This document shows positions 27,451-36,821 of a stretch of 44,117 bases of DNA, in pieces. Positions within the stretch are counted from its first letter, which is position 1. Every line of letters begins with the position of its first letter. This DNA is from Bacteroidales bacterium. GTDB lineage: Bacteria > Bacteroidota > Bacteroidia > Bacteroidales > F082. The notes under the pieces are model-generated. The model was not told the origin of the DNA, made no database searches, and saw nothing but the letters and a program-made list of their open reading frames with translations. The stretch is taken from positions 1 through 44,117 of the forward strand of contig JAGYNM010000006.1 in assembly GCA_018399335.1 (NCBI GenBank), written 5' to 3'. Made by a program: the position numbers and the translations under genes.

Positions 27451-30400
27451 ATGAAAAAAAATCCTGTTATATTTTTATTAATCAGCTTGTTATTGTGCCT
27501 TTCTCTTTTTGTGTCAGCACAAAAGGCGGAAGAAAAGCAAAAGCCGTTTTCTTCTGATACCTTCTCTGGCTTAAGTTTTAGAAACATCGGTCCAGCCTTC
27601 ATGTCGGGGCGTATTGCCGATATAGTGATTCATCCCGAAGATGAAAATTCCTGGTATGTGGCAGTTGGTTCGGGTGGGATTTGGAAGACCGAAAATTCCG
27701 GAACTACCTGGAAATCCGTTTTTGATGATCAGGGTGCCTATTCAATTGGCTGTTTGGCAATTGATCCTTCTAATCCGGAAGTGATTTGGGCAGGAACGGG
27801 TGAAAATGTTGGTGGGCGGCATGTTGGCTATGGCGATGGAATCTACCGCAGCGAAGACGGAGGAAATAGCTGGAAAAATATGGGATTGAAGAACAGCGAA
27901 CACCTTTCGAAAATAGTTATCCATCCAGAAAATCCCAATATTTTATGGGTTGCAGCGCAAGGACCACTCTGGTCGAAAGGTGGCGAACGCGGGGTTTTCA
28001 AAACAATTGATGGCGGAACTACCTGGAAACAGGTGCTGGGAGATCAGGAGTGGACCGGTGCAACCGATTTGTTAATTGATCCCCGAAATCCAGACAGGCT
28101 TTATGCAGCTACCTGGCAAAGGCATAGAACAGTTGCCGCTTATATGGGCGGAGGTCCTAACACAGCCATTTACCGCTCTGAGGACGGAGGTGTAAACTGG
28201 GAAAAACTCAGCAACGGTCTTCCAAAAGGAAATATGGGGAAAATCGGATTGGCAATTTCGCCCCAGCAACCGGATGTAGTTTATGCAGCTATTGAATTAG
28301 ACAGAAGAAGTGGGGGTGTTTTTCGATCAGAAAACAGGGGTGCCAGCTGGCAAAAAATGTCTGATGTTGTGGCAGGGGGAACCGGTCCGCATTATTATCA
28401 GGAGCTTTATGCTTCTCCTCATCAGTTTGATAAAATCTATTTAATGGATGTGCGTCTTCAAATTTCAGAAGATGGAGGAAAGACTTTTAAACCCATGCAT
28501 CACCGCAATGTTCATGTTGATAATCATGCTATCGCTTTCAGGCTATCAGATCCTGATTATGTGCTGCTAGGCAATGATGGCGGGCTCTACGAAAGTTTTG
28601 ATGAGATGGCTCATTGGAAATTTGTGGCTAACCTGCCCGTTACGCAGTTTTATAAGGTGGCTTTAGATGATGATTTTCCATTTTACAATATTTACGGTGG
28701 CACTCAGGACAACAACACACAAGGCGGGCCTTCACGGACTGATAACGTACATGGCATTCGAAATGACGATTGGAAAGTTGTTCTGGGTGGTGATGGCCAT
28801 CAGCCTGCTACAGAACCGGGGAACCCCGACATTGTTTATGCGCAATGGCAACAGGGTAATTTGATGCGTTACGATCGGAAAACAGGTGAAAATGTTTATA
28901 TTAAACCTCAGCCCGGAATCGATGAAGCACCTGAGCGTTATAACTGGGATGCACCCGTTTTGGTAAGTCCACACAATCCAAAAAGAATCTATTTTGCTTC
29001 CCAGCGCGTTTGGAAATCAGAAGACAGAGGCGATAGTTGGGAAACTGTTTCCGGAGACCTGACCCGTAATCAGGAGCGTGTCAAAATGCCGCTGATGGAT
29101 CAAAGCTGGGGATGGGATGCGCCATGGGATTTGTATGCCATGTCGGACTACAGCAGCATCACTTCATTATCGGAATCCCCTGTAAAATCAGGTTTGATTT
29201 ATGCTGGCACAGATGATGGACTTATTCAGGTAACAGAAGACGGTGGCCAAAACTGGCGAAGAATTGAAGTTGGTAGCATTTCTGGGTTGCCAAAAACTGC
29301 CTTCGTTAATGATATCAAAGCTGATTTGTTTGATGAAAACAAAGTGTATGTAGTGCTCGACAACCACAAATTTGGCGATTTTGAACCTTATGCTTATGTG
29401 AGTCACGATAAAGGTAAAAGCTGGAAATCAATTAGTAACGATCTTCCTGAACGTACTTTGCTTTGGCGAATAGTGCAGGATCATATAAAGCCCGAACTTC
29501 TTTTTATGGCAACGGAATTTGGGATTTATTTTTCGCCTGATGCAGGAACAAACTGGGTGCAGCTTAAAGGCGGTTTGCCAGTGATTTCCTTTCGTGATCT
29601 GGCTGTTCAAAAACGTGAAAATGATTTGGTTGGGGCTTCTTTTGGAAGAGGGTTTTTTATCCTGGACGACTACAGTCCGCTCCGCGAAATAACAATCGAT
29701 AAATTGAAAGAGGAGGCACTGCTTTTCGAACCCCGCGACGCCTGGTGGTATATTGAACGGCAGGTTTTGGGTGGGTCAAAAAAAGGCTCGCAGGGCGATA
29801 GTTATTTTACTGCAGACAACCCACCTTTTGGAGTGACTTTTACCACTTATTTGAAAGCTGATTTTCCGTCACTAAAAGAAAAACGTCAACAAAAAGAGAA
29901 AAAAGCCAAGAAGGAAAATTTACCCATCAGCTTTCCCGAATGGGACAGTTTGGCTGCTGAGTTGAATGAGAAAGCACCTCAGCTTTTGATTCATGTCACA
30001 GATAGCACTAATAGCTTTGTGAAAAGCATTGAAGCTCCTAACAAAAAGGGCATAAACCGAATTAGCTGGAACTTGGAGAAACCTTCAACCATGGCCTTGG
30101 GCTCTGAAGTTTCTGATTGGGAACCTCGATCGGTGATGGTAGCTCCCGGCACCTATTATGCTCAATTGGTTAAAATGGAAAATGGTGAAATCACTGAACT
30201 AACAGAAAAAGTTAGTTTTAAAGTGAAGCCCTTGAGAAGCGGAAGTTTGCCTGGAGCAGATCCACAGGCTGTTGCAGCCTTTTGGGATGAGTTGCAGGCC
30301 ATGCGTCGTTCAACCACAGCTGCATCGCGTGTGCTGAGAGAAAGCCAAAATAAACTTGCTCTAATGCAACAGGCTTTGAATCGCACTGCTATTGATCCTG

Positions 30401-30726
30401 TGGTATTCGCTAAAAAGCTGACCGAACTAAAATCAGAACTTGATAGTATTGACTACCAGCTTAATGGCAATCCTGCGAAAAACGCTATAGGCGAACGAAC
30501 ACACCAGACCGTAAACAATTACCTGGGTGTTGCCATTACTGGAAGTTCGCGTTCCACTTACGGGCCAACGCCCTTATTGCGCGAAAGCCTTGAAAATGCC
30601 AAAACCCTTTTTGCGCCGATACGTCAGCGATTGGATAAAATCAGTCAGGAAGAGCTGCCCGAATTGGCCAGAAACCTGCAGCAGGCCGGAGCTCCATGGA
30701 TTGAAGGTCTGCCAATACCCGATTGA
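27451..30726 (+). CDS. Exported Asp-box (BNR/sortilin-like) beta-propeller protein, 1091 residues
   Basis: A signal peptide (M-K-K-N-P-V-I-F-L-L-I-S-L-L-L-C, ending V-S-A-Q) is followed by F-S-G-L-S-F-R-N-I-G-P-A-F-M-S-G-R, the usual opening of the VPS10/sortilin-like glycosyl-hydrolase family. At least nine Asp-box motifs (S/T-x-D-x-G-x-x-W) punctuate residues 80-720, for example S-E-D-G-G-N-S-W, T-I-D-G-G-T-T-W, S-E-D-R-G-D-S-W and S-P-D-A-G-T-N-W, consistent with one or two multi-bladed propellers. The last 350 residues form a separate region with a Lys-rich stretch near residues 810-830 and a helical C-terminus. No type IX sorting domain is visible. Activity is not established for this family; peptidase or glycosidase names are guesses. 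Clean frame, monocistronic. Confidence 0.85.
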   Translation: MKKNPVIFLLISLLLCLSLFVSAQKAEEKQKPFSSDTFSGLSFRNIGPAFMSGRIADIVIHPEDENSWYVAVGSGGIWKTENSGTTWKSVFDDQGAYSIGCLAIDPSNPEVIWAGTGENVGGRHVGYGDGIYRSEDGGNSWKNMGLKNSEHLSKIVIHPENPNILWVAAQGPLWSKGGERGVFKTIDGGTTWKQVLGDQEWTGATDLLIDPRNPDRLYAATWQRHRTVAAYMGGGPNTAIYRSEDGGVNWEKLSNGLPKGNMGKIGLAISPQQPDVVYAAIELDRRSGGVFRSENRGASWQKMSDVVAGGTGPHYYQELYASPHQFDKIYLMDVRLQISEDGGKTFKPMHHRNVHVDNHAIAFRLSDPDYVLLGNDGGLYESFDEMAHWKFVANLPVTQFYKVALDDDFPFYNIYGGTQDNNTQGGPSRTDNVHGIRNDDWKVVLGGDGHQPATEPGNPDIVYAQWQQGNLMRYDRKTGENVYIKPQPGIDEAPERYNWDAPVLVSPHNPKRIYFASQRVWKSEDRGDSWETVSGDLTRNQERVKMPLMDQSWGWDAPWDLYAMSDYSSITSLSESPVKSGLIYAGTDDGLIQVTEDGGQNWRRIEVGSISGLPKTAFVNDIKADLFDENKVYVVLDNHKFGDFEPYAYVSHDKGKSWKSISNDLPERTLLWRIVQDHIKPELLFMATEFGIYFSPDAGTNWVQLKGGLPVISFRDLAVQKRENDLVGASFGRGFFILDDYSPLREITIDKLKEEALLFEPRDAWWYIERQVLGGSKKGSQGDSYFTADNPPFGVTFTTYLKADFPSLKEKRQQKEKKAKKENLPISFPEWDSLAAELNEKAPQLLIHVTDSTNSFVKSIEAPNKKGINRISWNLEKPSTMALGSEVSDWEPRSVMVAPGTYYAQLVKMENGEITELTEKVSFKVKPLRSGSLPGADPQAVAAFWDELQAMRRSTTAASRVLRESQNKLALMQQALNRTAIDPVVFAKKLTELKSELDSIDYQLNGNPAKNAIGERTHQTVNNYLGVAITGSSRSTYGPTPLLRESLENAKTLFAPIRQRLDKISQEELPELARNLQQAGAPWIEGLPIPD

Positions 30727-30852
30727 CCATCTTAATGACCTTTTTATGCGCTTGGTGGGTTAATAAATGAACTTTCATGCCTCATAAGGTTTTCCAAAGA
30801 AACAATTGAGTTGGCTCGTGCAACATTTTGCTTCTTTTCGTGTTTTTTGTTT

Positions 30853-31765
30853 GTGAAACCATTTGAATTAACCATAATCGGAGCAGGATCAGCCTTGCCT
30901 TCTTTGGATCGGCATGCCAGCAGTCAGCATTTGCAATTTGGTTGCAGACACATTCTAATTGATTGTGCCGAAGGTACTCAACTACGGCTTCAGGCCTTGA
31001 AAATCAGTCCTATGAAGCTGGATACTATTCTCATCAGTCATTTGCATGGCGATCATTATTTCGGGCTGATTGGTTTGATCAATTCTATGCATCTGAATGG
31101 CAGGACTAATCCCTTGAAAATTTATGGTCCACCCGAGCTGGTCAATATCTTGAACCTGATGCTTAAGGCATCATCTGACACGCATTGCACGTTATCCACT
31201 TCATTTTCACGCATTGGAACCATTGACGGACAAATACTTGAGTTGATTCAATCATTTACGAATCACTTCATTCAGGGTGGAAAGCATCAGATTCCTGCGT
31301 GGGTTTCAGGTTTGATGAAATTGTGGGAAGAAAATCAATAGGGATTTCATAGCGGCCTTTCAGCCTACACACGATGATTTGCAGCATATACAGGCAGGAG
31401 AAAACTTTACGACTGCTGCTGGAGAGGTATTATCGAACGAAACGATTACGCATTTGGCGCATCCTCTAGATCTACGCTTGTGTACAGATACTGCCTACTT
31501 TGATACTTTAATTGATCGGGTTTTGGGGTAAATCTGCTCCTATCACGAAGCTACTTTTGGAAAAGATATGGTTGATTTTGCTGAGCAAACCTTTCATTCA
31601 ACTTCTGTGCAGGCGGCTGAGATAGCACGTCAGGCAGAGGTTGGAAAACTGCTAATCGGGCACTTTTCATCACGCTACAAAAGCCCGGAAGTCCTTCTCA
31701 ATGAAGCTAAAACAGTCTTTCAATCTACAGAATTGGCACTGGATGACAAGAAGTTTTTAGTTTGA
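30853..31765 (+). pseudogene. rnz: Ribonuclease Z (frameshifted)
   Basis: RNase Z removes 3' trailers from tRNA precursors. The product reads V-K-P-F-E-L-T-I-I-G-A-G-S-A-L-P, then I-L-I-D-C-A-E-G-T-Q, and the metallo-beta-lactamase motif S-H-L-H-G-D-H-Y-F-G-L. After a lost base near 31300 the frame changes (F-R-F-D-E-I), continues with G-R-K-S-I, L-C-T-D-T-A-Y-F-D-T, then after another shift near 31530 Y-H-E-A-T-F, T-F-H-S-T-S, G-H-F-S-S-R-Y and D-D-K-K-F-L-V. All expected zinc ligands are present across the frames, and total length (about 304 codons) is standard. I choose GTG at 30853 over an upstream TTG because homologues start at this lysine-proline. Convergent with the next gene, 13 bases apart. 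Confidence 0.85.
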
Positions 31766-31778
31766 TACTTGAAATTAA

Positions 31779-34706
31779 CTAAATTAGGGCCTGATAAAGG
31801 ATTTCTACCGGATGCAAAGCGTCTTTTTTTGTGCCATCGTGAATCTGATGCCGGCACGAAGTTCCGGACGCGGCGAGGATTGTTGTTGTTGAAGCTTTTC
31901 GCACAACCGGGAAAAGTACCAGCTCGCCCACTTTCATCGAAACATCGTAGTGCTCTTTTTCATAGCCAAAAGATCCTGCCATACCGCAACAACCCGACTT
32001 GATCTCTGTGGCGGTATAGTTCTCAGGAATATTCAAAATAGCCAGTGCTTCATTGGTGCTGGCGATTGATTTTTGCTGGCAATGACCATGGTAGAGGATT
32101 TCTCGCTTTTCTTTCGTGAAGAAATCATGGCTGAATTTTCCCTGTTGAAATTCATGCGACAAAAATTCTTCAATGGTAAAGCAATTTTTTGCCAGTTGGT
32201 CGGCTGCATGACGCATTTCCGCATCAACAAGTTCGGGGTATTCATCCCTGAAAGTTAAAATTGCAGAAGGCTCAATGCCGATAAGCGGATTTTCGCTGTT
32301 GATTAAAGGTGCTAAGGATTTAACATTGTGCATGGCAATGCGTTTGGCTTTTCTCAAAAATCCTTTGCTGAGGTAGGTTCGGCCACTTTCGATATGTTTT
32401 GGAATCACAACATCATATCCAAGTTTTGTTAGAAGCAAAATTGCGTGAATACCGATATTGGTATCATTAAATCGTGTGAACTCGTCATTGAAAAGATAAA
32501 CTTTTCTGCCATTAGCTCCGGCATGTTTGTTTTTCTTGAACCACTTGTCCAGCGTGGTTTTATACAGCGTTGGAAGACTTCTTTCCGGTGCAAAACCCAG
32601 CAATGGCATCAACAATTTTGATGTGAGGTGGTTGTTCATCATCAGGTTTGTAAAAGCAGGCCATACACTCCCTAATTTGTTGATCTGTATGATATTGGCA
32701 ATCATTTTTGCGCGAAGTGGGGCACCATTGGCATCGTAATAGTGCTGCAAAAATTCCGCTTTCAGTTTGGCTACATCCACACTGCTCGGGCACTCTGATT
32801 TACAGGCTTTGCAGCTTAGGCAAAGATCCATTACCTCATATATCTCCGGATGGTCAAAAGGGTTATCTTTTGTGGAAGTTGTGAGCATTTCGCGCAGTAT
32901 GTTGGCCCTGGCTCGTGTGCTTGCTTTCTCGTCGCGGGTAGCCATATAGGAGGGGCACATTGTTCCTCCCGTAACTTCAGTTTTGCGACAGGCAGCTGTA
33001 CCGTTGCACTTTTCTGCAGCCCGCAGTATGCCCATATCTTTTGACCAATCGAAAATGGTGTCAATTTTACGCGTTTTCTGTCCGGGGGTATAGCGCAGCG
33101 CTGTGTTCATTTTTGGGGTATCAACAATCTTGTTGGGATTGAAGATATGGTGAGGGTCCCAACTGGCCTTAATATTTTTTAGGAGGGCATAATTTTGTTC
33201 TCCCACCATCAGTGGGATAAATTCGCCACGTAACCTGCCATCGCCATGTTCTCCGCTCAGCGAACCTTTGTATTTCTTGACCAGCAAAGCCGTTTCGCGT
33301 GCAATAGTGTAAAAGAGTTCTACATCAACGGGATCTTTCAGGTTGAGCACTGGCCTAAGGTGGAGTTCGCCTGTGGCAACATGAGCGTAATACACACAGT
33401 TTTTATCATATTTGGCTAGCATCTCATCGAAATCACGAATATAATCGGGTAAAACTTCCGGGTTTACGGCTGTGTCTTCGATCACCGGAACGGGTTTTGC
33501 ATCGCCGGGCATATTGTTCAAAACGCCTAATCCTGCTTTGCGAAGATCCCAAACCCGGCTCATATCTGCACCTTTCACAACGGGGAAATGATATCCGAAT
33601 CCGGCCTCACGCATTGCCGTTTCCATCGCTGTGATTTTTTGATCGGTAGTTTCAAAATCTGCTTCAGCAAATTCAACAATCAATATGGCAGCGGGATCGC
33701 CTTTTACAAAAAATCTGTTTTTGGCCTGCTCGATGTTTTCTTTGGTGAGATCCATAACTGTTTTGTCCATCAGCTCCACCGAAACAGGCTGGAATTTTAA
33801 AGCTATTAAATTGGCTTTTAATGCATTAACAATAGATTCAAAATGAACACAAACCAGTGCTTTGGCTTTTGGTGGAAGCGGTACAAGGTTTAGTTTGATT
33901 TCGGTCGTAAAAGCCAGTGTGCCTTCAGATCCGGCAAGTAGTTTGCTCAAATTAATTTTAGGCGCTCCTGGTGTAAATGGCTCCGTATCGAGCAGCAAAT
34001 CAATAGCATAACCGGTATTTCGGCGTTTGATGGAGGCATCGGGATACTCTTCACGAATTTGTTTCTGATTTTGCGGATTACTCAGAATCTCATTCAAAGT
34101 TTTGTAAACCTGACCTTCCAAATCGTTTTGAGCGCATTTTTGCTGGAAGCTTTCGTTGTCCAGTTCTCCAAAAATTGCCTCAGTACCATCGCTGAGTAGG
34201 GCCTTTATTTCGAGGGTATGGTCTCTGGTACTTCCGTAAACCAGCGAGTGGGCTCCACAGGCGTTGTTCCCCAACATGCCACCCATCATGCAACGGTTGG
34301 CTGTAGAGGTTTCCGGGCCAAAAAATAGTCCGTGAGGTTCGAGGTATTTATTCAGTTCACTCAAAATCACACCGGGCTGCACGCGAACCCATCTTTCATT
34401 GGCATTGAGCTCAATGATTTTAGTCATATAGCGCGAAATATCAACGATCACACCATTTCCAACAACCTGTCCGGCAAGCGAAGTGCCTGCTGCACGGGGA
34501 ATAAGGGAAAATCCATTCGTTTTGGCAGACTGTATCAGCAATTTGATATCAGCGGCATCGCGTGGCAAAGCAACAGCCAGCGGTTTTTCGCGATAAGCGG
34601 AAGCATCAGTGGCATAAATCAGGCGCGTGGCATCATCAATGTGAATGTCGCCTTTGAAATTTATTTCGAGTTGTGCAAGTGCTTTGTAGAGTTTTGATTC
34701 GCGCAT
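31779..34706 (-). CDS. FAD- and Fe-S-containing dehydrogenase (GlcD/YdiJ type)
   Basis: This 975-residue fusion has an N-terminal FAD-binding PCMH domain (P-R-A-A-G-T-S-L-A-G-Q-V-V-G-N-G near residue 70, C-M-M-G-G-M-L-G-N-N-A-C-G-A-H near residue 140), an FAD-oxidase C-terminal domain (G-S-L-S-G-E-H-G-D-G-R-L-R-G-E), then a ferredoxin-like part with cysteine clusters (C-N-G-T-A-A-C, M-C-P-S-Y and C-L-S-C-K-A-C-K-S-E-C-P) and a C-terminal cysteine-rich domain with H-G-H-C-Q-Q-K and C-C-G-M-A-G-S-F-G. This matches the D-lactate/D-2-hydroxyglutarate dehydrogenase group (YdiJ-like), membrane-associated or soluble. Exact 2-hydroxyacid is not determinable. Clean frame; ATG at 34706. Confidence 0.9.
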   Translation of the reverse strand: MRESKLYKALAQLEINFKGDIHIDDATRLIYATDASAYREKPLAVALPRDAADIKLLIQSAKTNGFSLIPRAAGTSLAGQVVGNGVIVDISRYMTKIIELNANERWVRVQPGVILSELNKYLEPHGLFFGPETSTANRCMMGGMLGNNACGAHSLVYGSTRDHTLEIKALLSDGTEAIFGELDNESFQQKCAQNDLEGQVYKTLNEILSNPQNQKQIREEYPDASIKRRNTGYAIDLLLDTEPFTPGAPKINLSKLLAGSEGTLAFTTEIKLNLVPLPPKAKALVCVHFESIVNALKANLIALKFQPVSVELMDKTVMDLTKENIEQAKNRFFVKGDPAAILIVEFAEADFETTDQKITAMETAMREAGFGYHFPVVKGADMSRVWDLRKAGLGVLNNMPGDAKPVPVIEDTAVNPEVLPDYIRDFDEMLAKYDKNCVYYAHVATGELHLRPVLNLKDPVDVELFYTIARETALLVKKYKGSLSGEHGDGRLRGEFIPLMVGEQNYALLKNIKASWDPHHIFNPNKIVDTPKMNTALRYTPGQKTRKIDTIFDWSKDMGILRAAEKCNGTAACRKTEVTGGTMCPSYMATRDEKASTRARANILREMLTTSTKDNPFDHPEIYEVMDLCLSCKACKSECPSSVDVAKLKAEFLQHYYDANGAPLRAKMIANIIQINKLGSVWPAFTNLMMNNHLTSKLLMPLLGFAPERSLPTLYKTTLDKWFKKNKHAGANGRKVYLFNDEFTRFNDTNIGIHAILLLTKLGYDVVIPKHIESGRTYLSKGFLRKAKRIAMHNVKSLAPLINSENPLIGIEPSAILTFRDEYPELVDAEMRHAADQLAKNCFTIEEFLSHEFQQGKFSHDFFTKEKREILYHGHCQQKSIASTNEALAILNIPENYTATEIKSGCCGMAGSFGYEKEHYDVSMKVGELVLFPVVRKASTTTILAASGTSCRHQIHDGTKKDALHPVEILYQALI

Positions 34707-34727
34707 GAAATATGTTTTACCAAATTA

Positions 34728-34735
34728 CAAAAATA
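34728..34735 (-). promoter_or_regulatory. Possible -7 element of the FAD/Fe-S dehydrogenase
   Basis: TATTTTTG on the minus strand, 21 bases upstream of the ATG at 34706. No clear -33 element accompanies it. Confidence 0.35.
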
Positions 34736-34882
34736 GCGTGATAATGCTTATTAAACGGACTATGTGAGAGTTTTTTTAATTGTTTTGTTCAAGGTTGTTA
34801 TCTGTTCCGGTTAAACCAGTTTATGTTGAGCATACGCTAAGTAAATTCTGTTTTACGTAATAGTTTAGTCTATATCCTAAGT

Positions 34883-34939
34883 ATCCTTGAAGGTATTGAA
34901 AAAATCCCTGAAAGTATTTGGTTATTTACTTTCAAGGAT
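34883..34939 (-). repeat. Inverted/direct repeat trio, probable terminator of the DUF1338 operon
   Basis: The arms atccttgaaggta (34883-34895) and tactttcaaggat (34927-34939) are complementary at 12 of 13 positions. A third, direct-repeat copy, atccctgaaagta (34904-34916), sits in the loop, so alternative hairpins are possible. It begins about 20 bases downstream of the DUF1338 stop on the minus strand. Confidence 0.45.
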
Positions 34940-34960
34940 TTGCGGAAAATTGCAATTAGA

Positions 34961-35758
34961 TTAAGATACTTTATCAGTGCTTTCGAAAATCTTGTCAGCC
35001 GATTTGGCGATAAAACCCGAATAAAGCTTTCCGCTCTGGTCGGGATAGCGACGGGCAAATTCGTAGTAACAGCCCGGGATTTCTTTTTTGCCTTCAGTAA
35101 AATCTACCTCAATCATTTCGGCGCGGATGCTGGATTGTTCCAGAAGTTCAGACGGGTTGCCCTTGATTTCTCCGCCTGAGTCATTGATGCGGAAGCCGTT
35201 ATCTTTGAGCAATTGGTTCACTTTTTCCAGACTGTTGAATTTTCCCAGTCCGTTCACACTCACAGTAAAATGGTTTGCGCAGAATCCGTTCACATAAAGC
35301 CATGCGGCATATTCTGATTCTTCACGAAGCTTTTCGTAAATTTCATAAGAAGGTGTTCCCCAGCTGCTTCCGCTGTAAATCAAATCATCTGATTTCAGCA
35401 AAGATTCAGGGATTTGGTCAACAAGTTTTTTTACCGTTTCCTGCAAAAAAGGACTGAAGTCAGCGGTTTTTAGTTGAGAAATAAATACTCTTGGTTGGCC
35501 CTCCATTTCAAAATGCTTGGCATACAGGTGTTTGGTTTCAAAATGGTAATCGCCCATAAAAGTATAGCCGGCTTCCAGAAATACACGGGAAAGTACTTCG
35601 ATATTAATGCGTGGATCATCAAAAGTACGAAAGGCAATATGATCATTTTCAACCTTTTCGCCTTCTTTCACAAAAAGTTCATAGACCTTTTGTACCGAAG
35701 GATTCTGATTGGTGTAATCAGCCCAGAGGCGATCGAAAATCTGATTTACTTTATTCAT
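34961..35758 (-). CDS. DUF1338 protein, HglS-like 2-oxoadipate dioxygenase/decarboxylase family
   Basis: The 265-residue product (starting M-N-K-V-N-Q-I-F-D-R-L-W-A-D-Y) is a DUF1338 protein. In the characterised member HglS, this family uses non-haem iron to convert 2-oxoadipate to D-2-hydroxyglutarate in lysine catabolism. Candidate iron ligands are visible: His in N-D-H-I-A-F-R-T-F, His in A-N-H-F-T-V-S, and Glu in Y-Y-E-F-A-R-R-Y. I use the ATG at 35758; the open frame extends 26 codons further but that part overlaps the end of lplA. It starts 10 bases after lplA, so the two form an operon. The short version may act on another 2-oxoacid. Confidence 0.8.
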   Translation of the reverse strand: MNKVNQIFDRLWADYTNQNPSVQKVYELFVKEGEKVENDHIAFRTFDDPRINIEVLSRVFLEAGYTFMGDYHFETKHLYAKHFEMEGQPRVFISQLKTADFSPFLQETVKKLVDQIPESLLKSDDLIYSGSSWGTPSYEIYEKLREESEYAAWLYVNGFCANHFTVSVNGLGKFNSLEKVNQLLKDNGFRINDSGGEIKGNPSELLEQSSIRAEMIEVDFTEGKKEIPGCYYEFARRYPDQSGKLYSGFIAKSADKIFESTDKVS

Positions 35759-35768
35759 GTTTTTATTT

Positions 35769-36749
35769 TTAAAAGAGTTGATATAAAATTGATTTGCTAA
35801 GTTTTTGATCTGAATTAAAGTCAGTTGCCAATTCATTTGCTATTTTAAGCAAGGCTTCAGGGTTGTGGGGAAGACCCAGAAGTTTTTGCCGGATTTGTTC
35901 TGCCATAGAAGTGTCCTTCGAATTTTTGAAAACAACAGTTGAGATTATACCTTTGTTTACTTCGATAGTGAGTTGAGCCTTAAAATGGTTCATTTCAAAC
36001 TGTCGGGTTAGCTGATAAGCGGGCGAATAGCCGTAGTTCCAGGCAGCTGTTTTGTATTTTTGATCGGCGAGATTTTGAATTTCAATCATTTGATCTTCAG
36101 TGAGTATTAGTGCTTCTGTGATTGAAAAGTTCTTAAAAATAAAGGCTTTCAATTCATCCTGAAAATTTTCGAAGGAAATGGGTTGAACAAAAAGCGGTTT
36201 CAGGTTTGTGACCACGGCTCTGATTGACTGCACTGCTTTGGTTTGAATTGAATCTGTTTCTTTTCTCAGGCAACGATCAACAGCTTCCAGATCGGCATCA
36301 AAAAGCAGCGTGCCATGATGGATACTTCGGTTTTTGAACACATGCGCTGCATTGCCCGAAAACTTGAGTCCGTTGACGGTAAGGTTACTTTTGCCTGTCA
36401 TTTCTGCCGGAATACCTTTGCTGTTCAGGTACTCCAATATGGGTTTTGTGAAACGTTGAAAATTGATTTTGTCCTCTTGATCTGAGCTGGTGGTAAGGAA
36501 TGAAAAGTTGAGGTTTCCCGGCCCGTGAAAAACTGTTCCTCCTCCAGAAATACGACGGATTACAGGTATTTTATTTTCGACCAAACAGGCCGTATTTATT
36601 TCGATCACAGGATTTTGATGCTTTCCCAATATTAAGCTTGGCGCGTTTTGCCACAGCATAAAGACATCTTTTTTGGTCTGTCGGAGTAAGTATTCCTCAA
36701 CAGCCAAATTAAACCACGGATCACGTGAAGGTTTTTCAAGGAAAAGCAT
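35769..36749 (-). CDS. lplA: Lipoate-protein ligase A
   Basis: LplA activates free lipoate with ATP and attaches it to lipoyl domains of 2-oxoacid dehydrogenases and glycine-cleavage H protein. The 326-residue product has R-R-I-S-G-G-G-T-V-F-H (about residues 66-76), the lipoate/AMP-binding signature, then N-L-N-F-S-F, L-K-F-S-G-N-A-A and H-H-G-T-L-L-F-D-A-D-L. The C-terminal accessory domain (about residue 240 to the end) is present, so this is the full bacterial LplA form rather than a LipB-like transferase. ATG at 36749; a matching -7 element lies 30 bases upstream. First gene of the operon with the DUF1338 gene. Confidence 0.9.
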   Translation of the reverse strand: MLFLEKPSRDPWFNLAVEEYLLRQTKKDVFMLWQNAPSLILGKHQNPVIEINTACLVENKIPVIRRISGGGTVFHGPGNLNFSFLTTSSDQEDKINFQRFTKPILEYLNSKGIPAEMTGKSNLTVNGLKFSGNAAHVFKNRSIHHGTLLFDADLEAVDRCLRKETDSIQTKAVQSIRAVVTNLKPLFVQPISFENFQDELKAFIFKNFSITEALILTEDQMIEIQNLADQKYKTAAWNYGYSPAYQLTRQFEMNHFKAQLTIEVNKGIISTVVFKNSKDTSMAEQIRQKLLGLPHNPEALLKIANELATDFNSDQKLSKSILYQLF

Positions 36750-36779
36750 CAGCTAAAACGGTTGCAATATGATAGTGCG

Positions 36780-36787
36780 CAAAATTA
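36780..36787 (-). promoter_or_regulatory. -7 element of lplA promoter
   Basis: TAATTTTG on the minus strand, 31 bases from the lplA ATG. It forms a divergent pair with the typA element 34 bases away. Confidence 0.4.
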
Positions 36788-36821
36788 ATGCTTTTTGTAA
36801 GTGTGCTAAAGATTAATGACC

